NCBI GenBank assembly: GCA_930367205.1
Contig: OV884009.1
Location: 84,341,189 to 84,405,188 of the forward strand
From: Acanthosoma haemorrhoidale
Taxonomy: Eukaryota; Arthropoda; Insecta; Hemiptera; Acanthosomatidae
DNA length: 64,000 bases
Direction of reading: 5' to 3'
Shown: positions 52,501 through 64,000 of the stretch, piece by piece
Numbering within the stretch: position 1 is the first letter of the stretch
Layout of the letters: every line of letters starts with the position of its first letter
Notes under the pieces: generated by a model
What the model saw: only the letters and a program-made list of their open reading frames with translations
What the model was told of the DNA's origin: nothing
The model's database searches: none
Program-made: the position numbers and the translations under genes

Positions 52501-55500
52501 AAAAAGTGTATGTCCAGCCCCAAGCCCCATTTTGTGACTTGAAAAAATCATAGTTCAACACGATTTTCTTAAAACACTGTAGTAATTTCTTTAAGTGTTA
52601 ATGAACTTTCCACTTCATTGTACAAATTAATTAGTATTAGTTTAGATTAGCAGATTATTAACATATGGAATTCATGAGTTTTGAGTTTGGTAAAGCTTCA
52701 GACATTATATTCGTATGATTGTATGCCATGTGATGCAAATCTAGTCTGTAGCTCATATGTAATTATCATATGTAATTTGTTACAATGAACATTAGATGAT
52801 AGCTGCTCCTAGTCCTTGCCTGCGTACATTGGAAATGATTAGCATACGGTAAAATAATCTCGTTATGATCCAAGTATTAATATTTTGAAATAAATAACTA
52901 TAACCAGAACAATTGTATCTATACATACAAAATATGCTTTAATTGGCTTAAGGTAATGTGCACATTATTTTTATTACATAAAATTCTTGAGATCACCAAA
53001 ATCAAGGTATTTTCGCGAAATATATTTGAAAAGATCTGTTATAGCAAACAGGTTGACATAAACTGTATACTAACTACTTAACAATCATCAAGGCAATCAA
53101 TATGCCTCTCATAAATCAGAAAGCATTGATAAAACGATTATATCAAGGAAAAATTATTGTTTCAGTACATTTTTATTTTGTTTCAACAAGATACAGGAAC
53201 TGTATTTTGTAAAAAAGTATATTTATTTTAGAAAGTCAATACCTATTTACCCACTCAAACAGAAATGCAGACTTCATGAGTGCATTGTATATGTAGAATT
53301 CCACATTGGAAGTGATACAATGTACACAATAGGGATTGCAAGAAAGGAGGACCACCAGATCCGGCTTTAAAATGATTTGACCTGTCAATATTTTAGCTGT
53401 AAGTATTTTCAATATTATTTTTTATAATATCGGCAGTTTAAATTTTTATTATTGTTTTTGACTTAATAATCGTTGTTAAAAACATCACCAGTAACATCAT
53501 TTTAAAGAAAATAAACATTTATATAATGCCAAGAAACCTGGTCAATCAAATAAACTACTTGAAATTTGATTCAGGGAAACTAGTCAGGACACCCCGATCA
53601 CAGTGGCGGACAGTGACGAACTATTGTTTGCCCCGTACCTCGATACAAGCAGGACTCGTGACCTAACCCTTTACCATTCCCAGTATCACTACAATTGAAA
53701 AATATTATCTCTTCAATTATAAAAACAGCTTTTGAAAAATCGAAGACGCAATACTTAGCCACTGTGTGTTATTTTGTATGTATTTCATAACCCAAGGGAA
53801 GTGTTGAGAATATGGTGTAATAACAAAAAACATGAAATAAAAAATGTAACCTAATGGGGAGGTAATCAGAAACAGTGTTGGCAACGTCATAACAATGTAT
53901 TAATTTAAAGGTTTTCATTTAATGGTCACTTCTTCATTTTTACCCCGACCTATATATGAATTTTATTAATGAATTCTGCTAAACAATGTTTTGTTTTATT
54001 TCTTAGGCAGGTTTGCACATAGTTTTAATTTGTATTTTTTTTTTTATGTGTAATAGTGGTTTTTGTTTGCCAGAAATACGAATTCGTTATCTGTACTTCA
54101 TCGCTATTCACAGGGGACCTGACCCCGGAATAATTATGTCTCTTCTGTTATATTCTAGTGAAAGAAGGAGGAATTGGAATCTATTTTAATTTATGCTCTC
54201 ATAGGATGGTTGGTCACGCTACGCTAATTGGTTAATGGTTTGCCTTCTGAACGAAGCAATAACGTGAAGTAATATAAAACTCTGTTCGGAGTTTAATACA
54301 GTCGTGAATACTAGCTAACATCAATTACTGTTGAATTAGCCTCAAAGGATTTAATTAACAATTGTAGGCTAGCAACTGGAAAGGAATTACACGCATCACT
54401 GACACGCAACACACGCCTGCTCGCGTAGCTAAACATGCACAATGCACAGATCCTCAATTCAGTTAACCACTAGCGTGTCCAACAATCAAACTTCGTCTAT
54501 GATACAATGTACTATGATACAATAGCTTTGAGCAAATAATTTTTGGCTGTGTAGAATTATATTTTTCTCTCAAATATTAAAACTATATTTAACATTTTCC
54601 AGCTTTCCTACTGCAGAGTTGGAAGGCTACTGCATTGTTATGATCATTTAATTGTATTTTCGGTTTCAGAATATTGTTGTCGAGGCCACGGATGTGTATA
54701 TGACCTCATACATATTCATACGGCCTATTAGACTTGCATAAGTTGGCCTCTGCATCAAACCACTGCTATGTGCTAATCACGGCTAACCTATAGTACCTGA
54801 AATTGATAAGAGAACTGTTCACAGAAGTATTTAGTTAGACTTGTAAGACTTGTTTTCATTCATTGGCAGAAAGTATGGTTGCATTACCTGAGCTTCAAGC
54901 AGGTTTAGCCCAAAACGACACTATAGCCTCACTCGATGATTCATAATAAAATTCGATTTATTTACTGTTACAAAATTTCATTTGTATAAAACATATTTAT
55001 TCATTTATCCTTTGCTTTCTCTAGTGCAATAATTCTCCCTCTCCTGAAAAATTGTATCAAATACCGAATAAAAAATAACAAATAAAGGAGCAAAAAAACA
55101 AATAACAAATACCAGAGAAATAAAAAATTATTCTTTAGTTATATTCTGATCATCAAAGATATGAAAATAATTTCAAATGTATTTTAGAACATAAAGTATT
55201 GATTGGTAGCAATATAAATCAAATATTTAATATTGCCTAAACCGGAATAACACAATATATTTGCTTTTTCAATACCTAGTGACAATCTTTTTTATTTGTA
55301 GAAAAAGTATATATATCAGTACTATTTCTTTACTTCATAGTTTTATTTCACATGAATAAACTATTCAATTGTTAATCTAATAATTCAGGAAAGAAAATGT
55401 TTTCACGTTATGTGGAAAAGATCCTCGAATCAATTAGAAATAGCTTAAGCTGGTTTTGCCAATGCCGACATGGTGGGCTCTTTCTAGTCCGTTTTCGTCA

Positions 55501-56030
55501 TATAAACTTATATTTTCATTTCACTCGACCTCTAGGCCAGTTAGACTATCCGATGGCTTTGATTATCTTTACTGACTCGGAAGTTCCATGAATCTCTAAT
55601 AACATTAATGTGTAATTTAAGCCCCAATAGACGAAGACTTATTGTTATGCCTGAAACTTTGCATAAATATGAGAATTCCACCCTTCAAGGAAATCATAAG
55701 AAGGTAAAACAAACAAAGGGAAAGTGGTCATTAATAGTTGATAGGGGTGGAGAAGGGGAAAAGTAAGCCGTATATCATGAATAAATAACGATGACTACTT
55801 ACTTCTCACAGTTGCCTTCAAGTAGCGGCACATATACCTTTTCACTTTGTATAACCAATATAATTCTTATGCTTTTTAGCAACTGGAATGATTATCAACC
55901 CGTATTGGTTACCATTCTCCTTTCGAAGAAAGATTTTTTTTGATAAATTATAAAATAAATTGCGTTTAATGTGTCTAACCTTAACCTCAATAAAGGATGT
56001 AGAAAGTAAAGATTTTGTGAATGAGTATTT
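49590..56030. other. AT-rich DNA, no gene recognised
   Basis: Short random open frames only (for example 51606-51797, 55397-55591). No recognisable domain, repeat family or RNA. GC-richer patches near 53580-53660 and 54160-54500 were inspected and not identified. Confidence 0.5.
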
Positions 56031-56035
56031 TTTTA

Positions 56036-56330
56036 AACCAATCTGGACTTACGGACTTGAACTTTGGTGTCCTTAGAACAATAATTAATGTCCCGTCCTA
56101 CATCACCAATAAAACCCTCCATATTGACCTTAAAATACCCACTTCCTTTGAACGAATTCCTTTAAAATATATCCACACATCCTAAACCCACTTCTGCAAT
56201 CTAGCTCCACTCGTCCATACAATCCTCCTAGGAGATCGTAGTGGAAACGGCCTGTAGATCTCGCGTAATTAATACGTTATTGGCAGTCCTGGCACTGGCC
56301 AGTACGTTTGGAGCGTCAGTGGCTCTCACG
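56036..56330 (+). pseudogene. Diverged Jockey-like ORF2 C-terminus and 3' UTR start
   Basis: Frames read KPIWTYG-like (NQSGLTDLNF region) and then SYITNKTLHIDLKIPTSFER, parallel to SNKTLHNDLNIPYILELI of copy B. The following nucleotides (ccaatacgtttggagcgtc type) resemble the 3' UTR of the main family (catgtcctgagcgtatgtgg) at clearly lower identity. It is therefore an older relative, truncated at both ends and frameshifted. Confidence 0.65.
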
Positions 56331-56339
56331 GTCTCACTC

Positions 56340-57790
56340 AGTATATACTGATATTATGTAGTAGTAATATAGCTGCAGGATCTCCACGTTAGTTTCTTAT
56401 CAAACGATTACAGGAAAATAACAGGGCGTATTTTAGGCCAAAAATACCTTATTGCACTGTTTGAACTGTCTGGGTCACTGGCATTCCTCTGACCAACAAA
56501 CAAAGAAAATTGTAAATAACCATAAAAAATGGCAAGACATTACTAAATAAAAGGTATTGAAAATAGCTAAAGCATAAATGCTCAATTTCTATCATTGGAT
56601 CTGAATATAGTTTGATACTCCGCAAATATTTCTGTGTATCTCCTGTGCTCAGCATCACGTTTCAGCAGAACCTCACCCCTGTCCTGGGTCAGGTTACCTA
56701 CTTAACAAAGCCAGGCTGCATTTCAGAAAGTTCCATTGACTTGAGAGACACCAAGAGAGAAATGTTTGCCCCAAACCCAAGAATCGTCATCGTCGATAAT
56801 TTAATCCTCAAGGATCAGTGGTGTAATAATTTATTTTTCTCATAATTACAAGAATTAATTTGATGAATTTGATTTGTTACTTTCCAATACATAAATGAAC
56901 ATATAAACTTAATTATACGTACTCACGAATTAACGGAAGTAAAATGCAAAGAAAAATATCTAGTTGATCTGAGTTGTTTCTGAAATATTAATTAAATGAT
57001 AGATAGAATATACTGAGTATTGTCGATCATTCAATTTATTTGCTGAACCACAAACAAAATAGAAATTTCAACAAATAAAAGTTAAAACATTTACAAAAAA
57101 ATAAATCCGGACGGACCACTTTCTATTATTGACCCTGAACACATTTATTTCCGGAATACCTTTGAGTCTATTATTGCGTTACCGTATTTAATACGCCCTT
57201 AACGAAGAGGAAAGAGCGAAAATTCACATCTTAAATGTTTCTGAGCAGGAAGATGGGTTAACCTTTTTTTGCATTTGATTGTTTTACAAACTTCATGTTT
57301 CCTTGATTTTTTTATCGGAAACACATGTTTTCAACCATCTTCGTTGTCTTGGCAAGTATCTTTTTCACGTCAACGTCTCATGTGGTGGTAGGAAACTTAT
57401 AGCCATTTCCAAAAAAAGAACATTATTAATATTGATTTACACAATCTTACCTGCAAACAAAGAAACGACAATTACAGTTTATAACTATCACTTCTCTATT
57501 CACACTCTATTTACTTGTTCTGTTACCTAACATAACCTCCTCTATCTGATAGCTGCTCCATCTGGTGGTAGCCACTGGAAGCAACGCGGCAAATTCAAAT
57601 TGAAAAGAGAATACTTTCATTACATACATAAAAAGAAAAAAAAAGATATTATATGGTATCAGAGTAAAAAGCCCTGCGTACTGATTAATAATATGAATTA
57701 TATCCTATGGCCTATGTGGACTATAATTACGTAAAGTCTATAAAATTGTTCCTGTAATTTATTTTTAACCCCCTGTATGATAGTGAAGAA
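56340..57790. other. AT-rich spacer
   Basis: Contains an open frame at 56612-56845 that I cannot assign. Nothing else stands out. Confidence 0.4.
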
Positions 57791-57796
57791 TAATAT

Positions 57797-57870
57797 TTTG
57801 TATATTTAGGAGTAATTTTTGACAAAGGTTTAACCTTCACCCCACACATAAATTCCATTATTGCAAAAGG
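57797..57870 (+). pseudogene. Small Jockey-like RT fragment
   Basis: The frame reads LYIYLGVIFDKGLTFTPHIN-like residues, matching the YLGFHLDKRLTWNPHTRL block of the RT thumb in copy B. It lies downstream of the 56 kb fragment although it precedes that region in the element, so the two are separate relics or rearranged. Confidence 0.55.
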
Positions 57871-57927
57871 CATCTCATTGCTGCTTCCATTTCTATGCAA
57901 TTCATCGAATTGTTAAATTATAAAGCA

Positions 57928-58633
57928 GACGTACGGCCATCTCACAGCTACATGACATCACAGACGTACGTCCATCTCACAGCTACATGACATCACAGAC
58001 ATACAGCCATCTCACAGCTACATGACATCACAGGCATACGGCCATCTCACAGCTACATGACATCACAGACATACGGCCATCTCACAGCTACATGACATCA
58101 CAGACATACGGCCATCTCGCAGCTACATGACATCACAGACGTACGGCCATCTCACAGCTACATGGCATCACAGGCATACGGCCATCTCACAGCTACATGA
58201 CATCACAGACGTACGGCCATCTCACAGCTACATGACAACACAGGCATACGGCCATCTCACAGCTACATGACATCACAGACGTACGGCCATCTCACAGCTA
58301 CATGACATCACAGGCATACGGCCATCTCACAGCTACATGACATCACAGACATACGGCCATCTCACAGCTACATGACATCACAGACGTACGGCCATCTCAC
58401 AGCTACATGACATCACAGACGTACGGCCATCTCACAGCTACATGACATCACAGACGTACGGCCATCTCACAGCTACATGACATCACAGGCATACGGCGAT
58501 CTCACAGCTACATGACATCACAGACGTACGGCCATCTCACAGCTACATGACATCACAGACATACGGCCATCTCACAGCTACATGACATCACAGACGTACG
58601 GCCATCTCACAGCTACATGATATCACAGACATA
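57928..58633. repeat. 35-bp minisatellite, about 20 copies
   Basis: The unit is gacgtacggccatctcacag plus ctacatgacatcaca, with gacata/gacgta/ggcata variants at the start. Period 35 is not a multiple of three and there is no open frame. Repeats are directly contiguous without spacers. Confidence 0.97.
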
Positions 58634-58639
58634 GACTTC

Positions 58640-60244
58640 ATATAAAACATGGTCAAGGATAAGCCAAAAAGGCGAAATAACCTGCCAAGTAGCAAGACAC
58701 ATTAAGACATTTATATTATATATATTATTTTATGACCTCTAAAATTAGTCTTTTAATTGCAGGTTTTCTGATTAGTTGTTTTCCAACATGTGAATAAAGA
58801 GATATTATTTCATTATCATCAGTTTAGTGCTTATTTTGGTTTTGGTTTAGAGACGCTTTGGTGTCCAGCAACTATATAGTAAATATAGCGTAACTTTTAA
58901 ACAAAATAAAAATAATTATTGACAACTTTATTTGTTTAATATTTATTTAACTTGTGTTATGTTAATTTCTTGACAATTTATTGAAAATTTTGCGTGATCT
59001 GTATCATTTTATGATCCAAAAATCTTAAAAATAAAAGAGCTCTTATGAACAATACTGAATGGTCGATTATTAATTAGATACTAGTAAACATTATTATTCA
59101 TTGAAAAACCGATGTATAGTATCCAAGGTGGTTTGATATATAACTTGAAATGGTTTTGACCTGGCAACCAATCCCCAGATGATCAAGTATATGATAATTT
59201 AGTTTCAATTTGGGGTCCGTACTAGTTCATGAGAACGGTCCTAATCAGACACAGCTCGATGAATGCGGGAAATGCACACGCTTCATGAACCCTTAATGAA
59301 GGGTTAGGCCATTTTAATGCTGGCTGGCCCTTAGCCCTGCTGTTTTCGTCATTGTCACTTTTGACCATTCCCTTAATGAACCCTGCTTCTTTATGGTTCT
59401 TCTAATGACTCTGTCTCTCGTTTCCTAATTCGATGAAATCCGCTGCCCAGATGAAAGCTGCGGATGGAAACAACTTCTAATTCTCAAATGCAGGAGCAAT
59501 AAAGAGGTTTCATGTGGAGTGGAAGTACCTTTACCTCTAGTCCTACAAATTATAATAATAATTGTCAAACCTGAAGGGAAATTCATTTTCATTTTACCTG
59601 TAAGTTCTGCATTAGTGGCCATAAAAAAATATTAAACCAACCTAAAATCTTAATGTTATTTTAAGACCTTTAGTGAACGAAAGAAATAATGCAAGATCGG
59701 TACTCAGGACAATAAAATTTCTTCTATAAATGATAGAGCAAAAAAAACTTTTTTTTAGAGGTTACCTACTCAAGGCAAGATAGACCCACAAATGTTTGTT
59801 TTGGTAAGCTTATATGGATACTGTAAATTAGTGCACTTTGGCGATTAGTGCTGAAGGAGTGGGTGCAGTTTGATAAAAAAGGGAGTTGTGGGCACCCAAT
59901 CTTCTTTATCTCTCTTATTTATGATCCAGGTGTCAAAAGACAAAGGAAGTGCGTCTTTGATATTTTCTCAAGAACAACTCGCACGTGTATTCCCTACGGG
60001 TTGCCTAGAATTCCAGCTTCCCTTCCCCTCATTTTTTGATCAATTTGTTCAAGCCTTCTCCTTTGACTAATTACGAAAATACGAAAAGTACATTAAAACG
60101 ATTGGGAAGAACAGTTTCTGTTTACAAATGCAAAACTATCAAAACCAGTGGGTTTGATCTGTGGTGGCAATGTTTTAGTGCATACGAAATGTCATTTGGA
60201 GAACTACTTATCGAGGAACCATTCTGATTTTGATTTTCCAAATA

Positions 60245-60255
<11 letters not shown>
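58640..60255. other. AT-rich DNA with a few GC-richer patches
   Basis: No gene recognised. A small perfect hairpin (aacccttaatgaagggtt, about 59288-59305) is the only structure noted. Open frames at 59425-59622 and 59848-60227 show no domain. Confidence 0.4.

Positions 60256-60285
<30 letters not shown>
60256..60285. repeat. (TA)n microsatellite
   Basis: About 15 TA units following a short CT repeat. Confidence 0.93.
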
Positions 60286-60287
<2 letters not shown>

Positions 60288-60579
60288 GTGTTTGTGGGTT
60301 AGCTGTCGGTTGATCTCACTTCTGATCTGGGAGATCTGATCAGGGATCACCGAATCGGGATCCATGATAAAACACAATGTTTTGGCAACTAAGACAACAG
60401 GGAAAATGGTAGCGGGCTTCCTGAAAGCTTTGGTCTGTTACTCTGCCAATCACCACAACAGAATGAATCGGCTGTACCTTCCGTTAGACAGTTTAAGTGT
60501 GCTTTCTGCTAGAGAACACATTGGATACGCGCCCTTGCATATTCATATCGCATAAATAAGGTTTGTCCCAAAGGCTAAT

Positions 60580-61170
60580 ACCATACGCTTGGGAATAAAC
60601 CAATCGTCGGTTAACTGGATATTTCATCAATGCAGGGGTTCAGGCATCACCCATAGTAGACCCGGACAAGATCGGCCAAGGCCTACTTCAGCCAAAAATG
60701 AAAATTTCATAACGCTCTCAACCTTAAGACAGAGGTTAACGAGTCTGAAATGAACTTCATTTGGCCTGAAACGTGGTGATTTCAGAATGAACAATAAGAC
60801 AAAGCCTCCGCGAAATAAATCGGATCTCCAGACGCCCTACCACTGGTCCATTTCTCACCAGGCAGCATCGAGTAGCCAAACTTTGATTTTCATGGATGTA
60901 TGAGAATTGGACAATCGTCAATTTCTCCTCGAGTAGCGTTTGGAAGTGGGTCTGTAGAAGTCCGGACCTTGAACCGATAGAACGCGTGTGGGATATGCTG
61001 AAGATGCGTATAAAAGGTCGGAATCATGCACCAACAATACTTGTTCAACTTCAAAACGCATTATTGGAAGAATGGGATATCATTCCTCAAGAAGACATTG
61101 CCATGTCATCCAGTCAATGCTAAGATGACTGGAAGCTGTTAGACAAGCAAGAGGAGGTGTTACCAGATAC
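60580..61170 (+). pseudogene. Tc1-like transposase pseudogene
   Basis: The clearest block is CRSPDLEPIERVWDMLKMRI followed by GRNHAPTILVQLQNALLEEW and DIIPQEDIA (60960-61125). It matches the C-terminal DDE region of Tc1 transposases (RSPDLNPIEHVWDML...EEW..IPQ), including the third catalytic residue position in PIE. Just downstream a frame reads RQARGGVTRY, the usual Tc1 C-terminus. Upstream, 60650-60890, broken frames resemble the N-terminal GRPR/arginine-rich part. Multiple stops make it inactive. Terminal inverted repeats were not identified. Confidence 0.8.
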
Positions 61171-61399
61171 TAACACTGTAAACATTCTTTTCTAATTATT
61201 TCCGTGTTTGTGATTCATTCACACATTTTTCCTTATTTTTTTTTTCTTACTCACACTCCTATCATGTTACCCAAAAATAGTTTTTATTATAAACACGTAA
61301 AGAAAAATATGATAGGTTGTAGTTTGTATATTACATGCTATGAAAACTGAGGTGATACGCTAATTTCGTCCAGGAGTTATACGTATGCGGTATCATAGC

Positions 61400-63230
61400 A
61401 TAAATATCTAACATTTTTCTAGTGTAATAAATGAATCTTTAAAAAGTAAAAAAACAAGGAGATTATTGATCTTGTGTTACTGTTACTCCATTCTTTTAAC
61501 AGTGCATTAATTTCAAAGCAATAATCAATAGTAACCATACACTTGGTTCCAGGTTAAAGCGAAATTGGGCCCTTCAGCAGTCCCGTAGCGAAGAAGGTAA
61601 CTGGAGCCCAGCAAACAGTGGTTATTTGAGATTGGGAAGATGCTATAGAACCAAACTGCCCCTGTTTATACCTGAAATGCCATAATAAGATTGCCTTCTT
61701 AAGTGCAAGAGACCCGGAATTATCCCCATCCGGTTTTACTCTAATCGGTTAAGTTTCGTTGAAGATAAAACAAAAATGCTTATTTAACAGACCGTGGGAA
61801 AATTTCAAAAATATATGGTATTGCCTAGCATGGCTATGTGATAGTACTTGGATAAATAGTACATACGATTACTTAAATATCTATTTTACTCATCTATATA
61901 TCCATGATATATAACCATATATATTATTAATTGTTGTATCAACTGAGCAATAACTGAGAGAAAACATGACAAAAGGAGACCACCTAAGGTTGATGTTCAA
62001 TGATTCTATTTGTAGATACAGTAAATAATGGAGAACGCTAATTTTATACAATAGCTTATACATTAGTTAGTAGAAAAGCAAAGAAAAAAATTAAACAAAA
62101 ATAAATTGAATAGTAAAAAGAAAAATAACAAACTAAGGTATTTACCCTGTAGATGTAACAGCTTACAGTCAATCAAAGTAAGGAACATTTAACCATACCC
62201 TCTGCACTTCAGATAGAACAAAGCAGGCCTAAACTCTGTAGAACACTGATCTGAAGCTCCATTCCTTAACCTCTCACCTATAGTTCATGCCAGTCACTTC
62301 TCCAATATAAATTCATTACTGTAAACTATGCGATTATTGTATGTTTTTTATATTAATAATGTGTTTTTAAGTATTTACTGTTGTGAAATCGTTAATTAAG
62401 TGATGTGTGGTGAACCACCTGACTTCCGTCAAGTGCTGTTGAATTGTCAATGTGAGTACATTGAATCAAATAAAAAAATGTTTGTGCATGTAATACACAG
62501 TATTAACAGTTATTATCTTAAAGATTTCCTAATTTCTTATAATTAAAAGTGGGCATTCTTTACGGCCTAAACAATTTACTCGAGCACTTCTCTTGTTGGG
62601 AGGAGAGATTAGCCAGGGCCGTACTGGGCCGAAAGGGAAGATGCAATTAAGAAGGTAGAGAGAGAGCCAAAGAAAGGGCAGCCTACATCAAAGCTGCCAG
62701 TCCCGGCCTAAGGAGCTTTGGGAATGCTTGTCTCAATCGAAAAAGCGATCAAGAAAAGCAACACAACTCCTCTCTCAAGCCCAGGCAAAGTATCACTTTA
62801 CAGCTACTTCGTCCTGTCTAACAGGAGTAAAGGTTCCTGCCGAGTATCGTCAAAGGGATTCACACCTCTGACGGTAGCTTAACATAACGTATCCATGAGT
62901 CGATTCAAATTACAAGTATCTAGTCAGTAGCTCTTCCATTATCCAAAATATTTTTTTCTTAGGTCGATTATCAACTAATCTTTTATTTTTAAATTATATC
63001 TAAACGAAATAACATATGTAAAAAATGAAGAAACAATATCAAGAGATATTCGCGATACTCAACATGAGTAGTATTTTCAAAACTAGTCGTTTGCTTTAAA
63101 ACGTAGTTACTAGTCACGGTTTTTTTGGCTTAAGGGAAAATTATAAATAACTTAGAAATTAGTTATTAGAAATTTCAGATACCATTATTATTATTAATTA
63201 TTATTAATTAACAGGAAAAGGAAAAATATA
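61400..63230. other. AT-rich DNA; GC-richer unidentified patch at 62580-62890
   Basis: The patch (gccagggccgtactgggccg; gccagtcccggcctaagg) stands out in composition but shows no recognisable coding motif in six frames. Confidence 0.35.
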
Positions 63231-63234
63231 CAAA

Positions 63235-63300
63235 CAGAATCGCGACTGGAACCCGATACCTACCCAATAAGCCATTGAGCTAACCTGTAAGAGAGTTATC
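63235..63300 (-). repeat. tRNA-derived SINE head-like sequence
   Basis: On the minus strand A-box ggttagctcaatggc and B-box-like atcgggttccagtcg are about 30 bp apart. The anticodon arm is missing, so it is not a tRNA gene. Confidence 0.45.
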
Positions 63301-63309
63301 GTCTCAAAA

Positions 63310-64000
63310 TGAATATTCTTTTACTAAGCTCTAGCAGTGACCCTAAGCCCTTTTTACACGGCTCGCGTTGAATGACCCGTACGAAAACTATCATAGAGCA
63401 TATATACCTATCGAGAAACAAAAGATAATCTTTCGATCGCAGAACTTGCTTGACCACACTTCTGCCAACCAAGGTGGCACACCTCAATGGTTTCTACATC
63501 TTCCTGAAATGTCCCGCCAATGATTATGCTTTCTGAGTTTAAAGCAGTAAATTTCCATACAGGATTGCCCTCTTAAAAATTTACTTTGGGGATACACACT
63601 TATATTTTTTTTTATGATTGTTTTATTTTAAAGAGGGGGGCAGGTTCAATTAAATTAATATAAGATTATTTCCTTTATTTTTTTTCTTAGTAGTTGAACT
63701 GCCATGGGATAAATATTTCGTCTATACAACAATATTTTACCCTCTAACAACTATCAGTTTATAGAAATTTACTCATAATGAAGAGCGATCACGTTATTTT
63801 TTCTAAGACTAGATGCATTGCATACCAGATTATTTTTATTATACATATGTTTGAAATACAGTGGATGGAAAAAAAACTAACAGTTCTTCGTTTAGGAAAA
63901 TTGAAACCGTTGAGTCAATATATGCCAACGTAATACTCTCTGTTTGGTAATATCCGTCATTAATTTCACTAATGTACTAGAGGATATTATTTATTTCGTT
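63310..64000. other. AT-rich end of window, nothing recognised
   Basis: No supportable feature. Confidence 0.4.

Noticed and set aside
57928..58633. Possible CRISPR array
   Set aside because: Units are contiguous with no unique spacers, and the context is an animal genome full of retrotransposons. It is a minisatellite.
59848..60227. Overlapping 63-66-codon frames as a host gene fragment
   Set aside because: Three overlapping frames of similar length with no recognisable domain. I could not choose a real one.
63235..63300. Functional tRNA gene
   Set aside because: A and B boxes are present but no closed acceptor stem or anticodon arm can be drawn. The same holds at 7505, 37098 and 37800.

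Overview
This is AT-rich nuclear DNA from an animal, very probably an arthropod. The evidence is a dense mixture of Jockey-type non-LTR retrotransposons, several lineages of Ty3/gypsy LTR retrotransposons (one CsRn1/Kabuki-like), Tc1/mariner fragments, minisatellites and TA microsatellites. No operons, bacterial-style genes, rRNA genes or intact tRNA genes are visible. I recognise no host protein-coding exon. Almost every supportable coding sequence belongs to a mobile element, so the window reads as an intergenic or intronic repeat graveyard holding two nearly intact, apparently recent LTR elements.

Layout. 0.3-1.7 kb: broken non-LTR endonuclease/RT pseudogene (minus). 1.7-4.6 kb: decayed tandem array of roughly 200-bp units. 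7.5-8.8 kb: gag-only remnant of a second non-LTR family with a poly(A) tail. 8.9-16.4 kb: one plus-strand Jockey element split at its endonuclease by a second, minus-strand Jockey copy (14-bp target duplication) and interrupted again by a 184-bp Jockey tail (16-bp duplication). 16.9-21.2 kb: decayed LTR element (minus) carrying another Jockey copy. 21.6-26.3 kb: intact LTR element (plus) with gag and pol joined by a predicted -1 frameshift. 26.4-27.6 kb: LTR-gag fragment of a third tRNA-Phe-primed family, next to a long (TA)n tract. 28.4-29.1 kb: mariner-like transposase fragment and a solo LTR. 30.0-30.4 kb: Jockey 3' end. 30.8-35.1 kb: CsRn1-like element (minus), inactivated. 35.1-36.4 kb: 69-bp minisatellite. 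40.2-40.8 kb: orphan 5' LTR with primer-binding site. 41.3 kb: Tc1 fragment. 43.7-49.0 kb: intact LTR element (minus) whose gag and pol are separated only by an in-frame UGA. 49.1-49.6 kb: three stacked solo or partial LTRs. 49.6-64 kb: mostly featureless AT-rich DNA with a 35-bp minisatellite (57.9-58.6 kb), Jockey-like scraps, a Tc1 pseudogene (60.4-61.2 kb) and a tRNA-like SINE head.

The most interesting signals are translational. Two distinct LTR elements in this window carry the same in-frame GCC-UGA-GGA at the gag/pol junction, which suggests conserved stop-codon readthrough. The element at 21.6 kb instead has a textbook A AAA AAC slippery site. A second theme is repeated insertion of retroelements at TATA or (TA)n targets. 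Several insertion histories can be read from exact target-site duplications (GTAT, TAGA, TATA, 14 bp and 16 bp).
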